DNA from: an uncultured Methylobacillus sp.
GTDB lineage: Bacteria > Pseudomonadota > Gammaproteobacteria > Burkholderiales > Methylophilaceae
Assembly: GCA_946481235.1 (NCBI GenBank)
Contig: CAMLME010000111.1
Coordinates: forward strand, 1-6,147
DNA: 6,147 bases
Reading direction: 5' to 3'
Position numbers and translations under genes: made by a program. The notes beneath the pieces are model-generated. The model was not told the DNA's origin and did no database searches. It saw only the letters and a list, made by a program, of their open reading frames with translations. Shown here piece by piece: positions 5,418 to 6,147 of the stretch; position 1 is the first letter of the stretch; every line of letters starts with the position of its first letter.

Positions 5418-6147
5418 CGATGACTTCCTGCAGGGCAACCGCCGTATCGGGGTCGTCGGTCAGCGTCTCGACCAGTGCCGCACGGCAGGCCACCAGCGGA
5501 TCGCAGCCGTCGCGAATTAGAGTTGCGGCGTAAACCAGCAAACGGGTGCTGGCGACCTCTTCCAGGTCGTGATCGCGCAAGGTACGGAACGCATTGGCAA
5601 TCGAAACCAGCCGCTTCGCCACCATCGTATCGACGCCCGTTTCGCCGATCAGGATGACTTCTTCCTGCGCCGGGTCGGGAAAGTCGAAGGTCAGCGACAC
5701 GAAGCGTTGCCGCGTCGAGGGCTTCATGCCCTTGAGGAAATTCTGGTAGCCCGGGTTGTACGATACGACCAGCATGAAGCCGGGCGCCGCCTGTAGCGTC
5801 TCGCCGGTACGGTCGATCGGCAGGATGCGGCGGTCGTCCGCGAGAGGATGCAGCACCACCGTGGTGTCCTTGCGCGCCTCGACCACTTCGTCCAGATAGC
5901 AGATGCCGCCCTCGCGCACCGCGCGAGTCAGCGGGCCGTCGGTCCAGATGGTCTGACCGTCGCCGATCAGATGGCGCCCGACGAGGTCGGCCGCGGTCAG
6001 GTCGTCGTGGCAGGCCACGGTATACAGCGGCAGGCCGAGACGCGCGGCCATGTGCGCGACGAAACGCGTCTTGCCGCAACCGGTCGGCCCCTTGATCAGC
6101 AGCGGCAGGCGGTTGCGCCAGGCGCGCTCGAACAGGTCGACCTCGCT
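5398..6147 (-). CDS. norQ: NorQ, MoxR-type AAA+ ATPase (partial, N-terminus beyond window)
   Basis: The frame is open to the window edge, so the true start lies outside; 249 residues are visible, perhaps 15-25 short of the usual 260-270 for the CbbQ/NirQ/NorQ family. Visible motifs (numbered from the edge) are Walker A GPTGCGKT (20-27), Walker B GICYLDEV (81-88), the sensor-1 block VVSYNPGYQ (127-135) and an arginine-finger region TRQRF (145-149). A CbbQ C-terminal region follows, including ASTRLLVYAATLI (199-211). The ATG at 6051 is internal, since Walker A is encoded upstream of it. Known for the family: NorQ is a ring-forming ATPase that works with NorD to load FeB into cNOR. NirQ and CbbQ are close relatives, and the adjacent norD decides in favour of NorQ. 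Its end overlaps the Fe-S gene by 20 bp, so the three genes form one operon whose promoter is off-window. Confidence 0.88.
   Translation of the reverse strand, partial: SEVDLFERAWRNRLPLLIKGPTGCGKTRFVAHMAARLGLPLYTVACHDDLTAADLVGRHLIGDGQTIWTDGPLTRAVREGGICYLDEVVEARKDTTVVLHPLADDRRILPIDRTGETLQAAPGFMLVVSYNPGYQNFLKGMKPSTRQRFVSLTFDFPDPAQEEVILIGETGVDTMVAKRLVSIANAFRTLRDHDLEEVASTRLLVYAATLIRDGCDPLVACRAALVETLTDDPDTAVALQEVIDATFGR
5424..5429 (-). promoter_or_regulatory. Shine-Dalgarno site of the Fe-S protein gene inside norQ
   Basis: AGGAAG on the minus strand is six bases before the ATG at 5417 and lies within the last norQ codons. It favours the ATG over the upstream TTG at 5438. Confidence 0.6.

Overview
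The window (about 60% GC by eye, long dense ORFs) looks like part of a nitrogen-oxide (denitrification / nitric-oxide handling) locus from a Gram-negative proteobacterium. A betaproteobacterium is my best guess, from the nitric oxide reductase accessory genes, the NnrS and HPP types, the cysteine-free Crp/Fnr (DNR-like) regulator and the candidate NsrR and FNR/DNR operators. The species cannot be named from this sequence alone.

Layout. At the left edge, on the minus strand, an HPP-family membrane protein (340-1068) is followed 5 bp later by the start of nnrS, which runs off the window at base 1. Divergent from it, on the plus strand, lies a Crp/Fnr-family regulator gene (1231-1917). The 162-bp divergent region carries a 23-bp palindrome with the 11-1-11 geometry of an NsrR operator. 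Next on the plus strand is a hemerythrin-like gene related to YtfE/RIC/DnrN (2037-2585), preceded by a near-perfect FNR/DNR box. Convergent with it, on the minus strand and read from the right edge inwards, come norQ (MoxR-type AAA+ ATPase, missing its N-terminus at the window edge), a NapH/CcoG-like membrane 4Fe-4S protein, and norD (VWA/MIDAS protein). These three genes overlap or abut and look translationally coupled. norD and the hemerythrin-like gene meet tail to tail and share a CTAG in which each strand reads its own TAG stop.

How it may work. NorQ and NorD are known as the ATPase/VWA pair needed to insert the non-heme iron (FeB) into cytochrome-c-dependent nitric oxide reductase. The ferredoxin-like membrane protein between them is the least explained part of the window; it may supply electrons to this maturation step or to the enzyme. 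On the other side of the regulator, NnrS (a NO-tolerance membrane protein), HPP and the di-iron RIC-like protein form a NO-damage and NO-homeostasis set. Two sensing routes appear to converge here: an NsrR-type NO-responsive repressor (site visible, gene not in the window) and the locally encoded DNR-type activator (E-xx-SR recognition helix, matching the TTGAC-N4-ATCAA box). All intergenic regions are shorter than 170 bp. I saw no RNA genes, insertion sequences, CRISPR arrays or phage elements.
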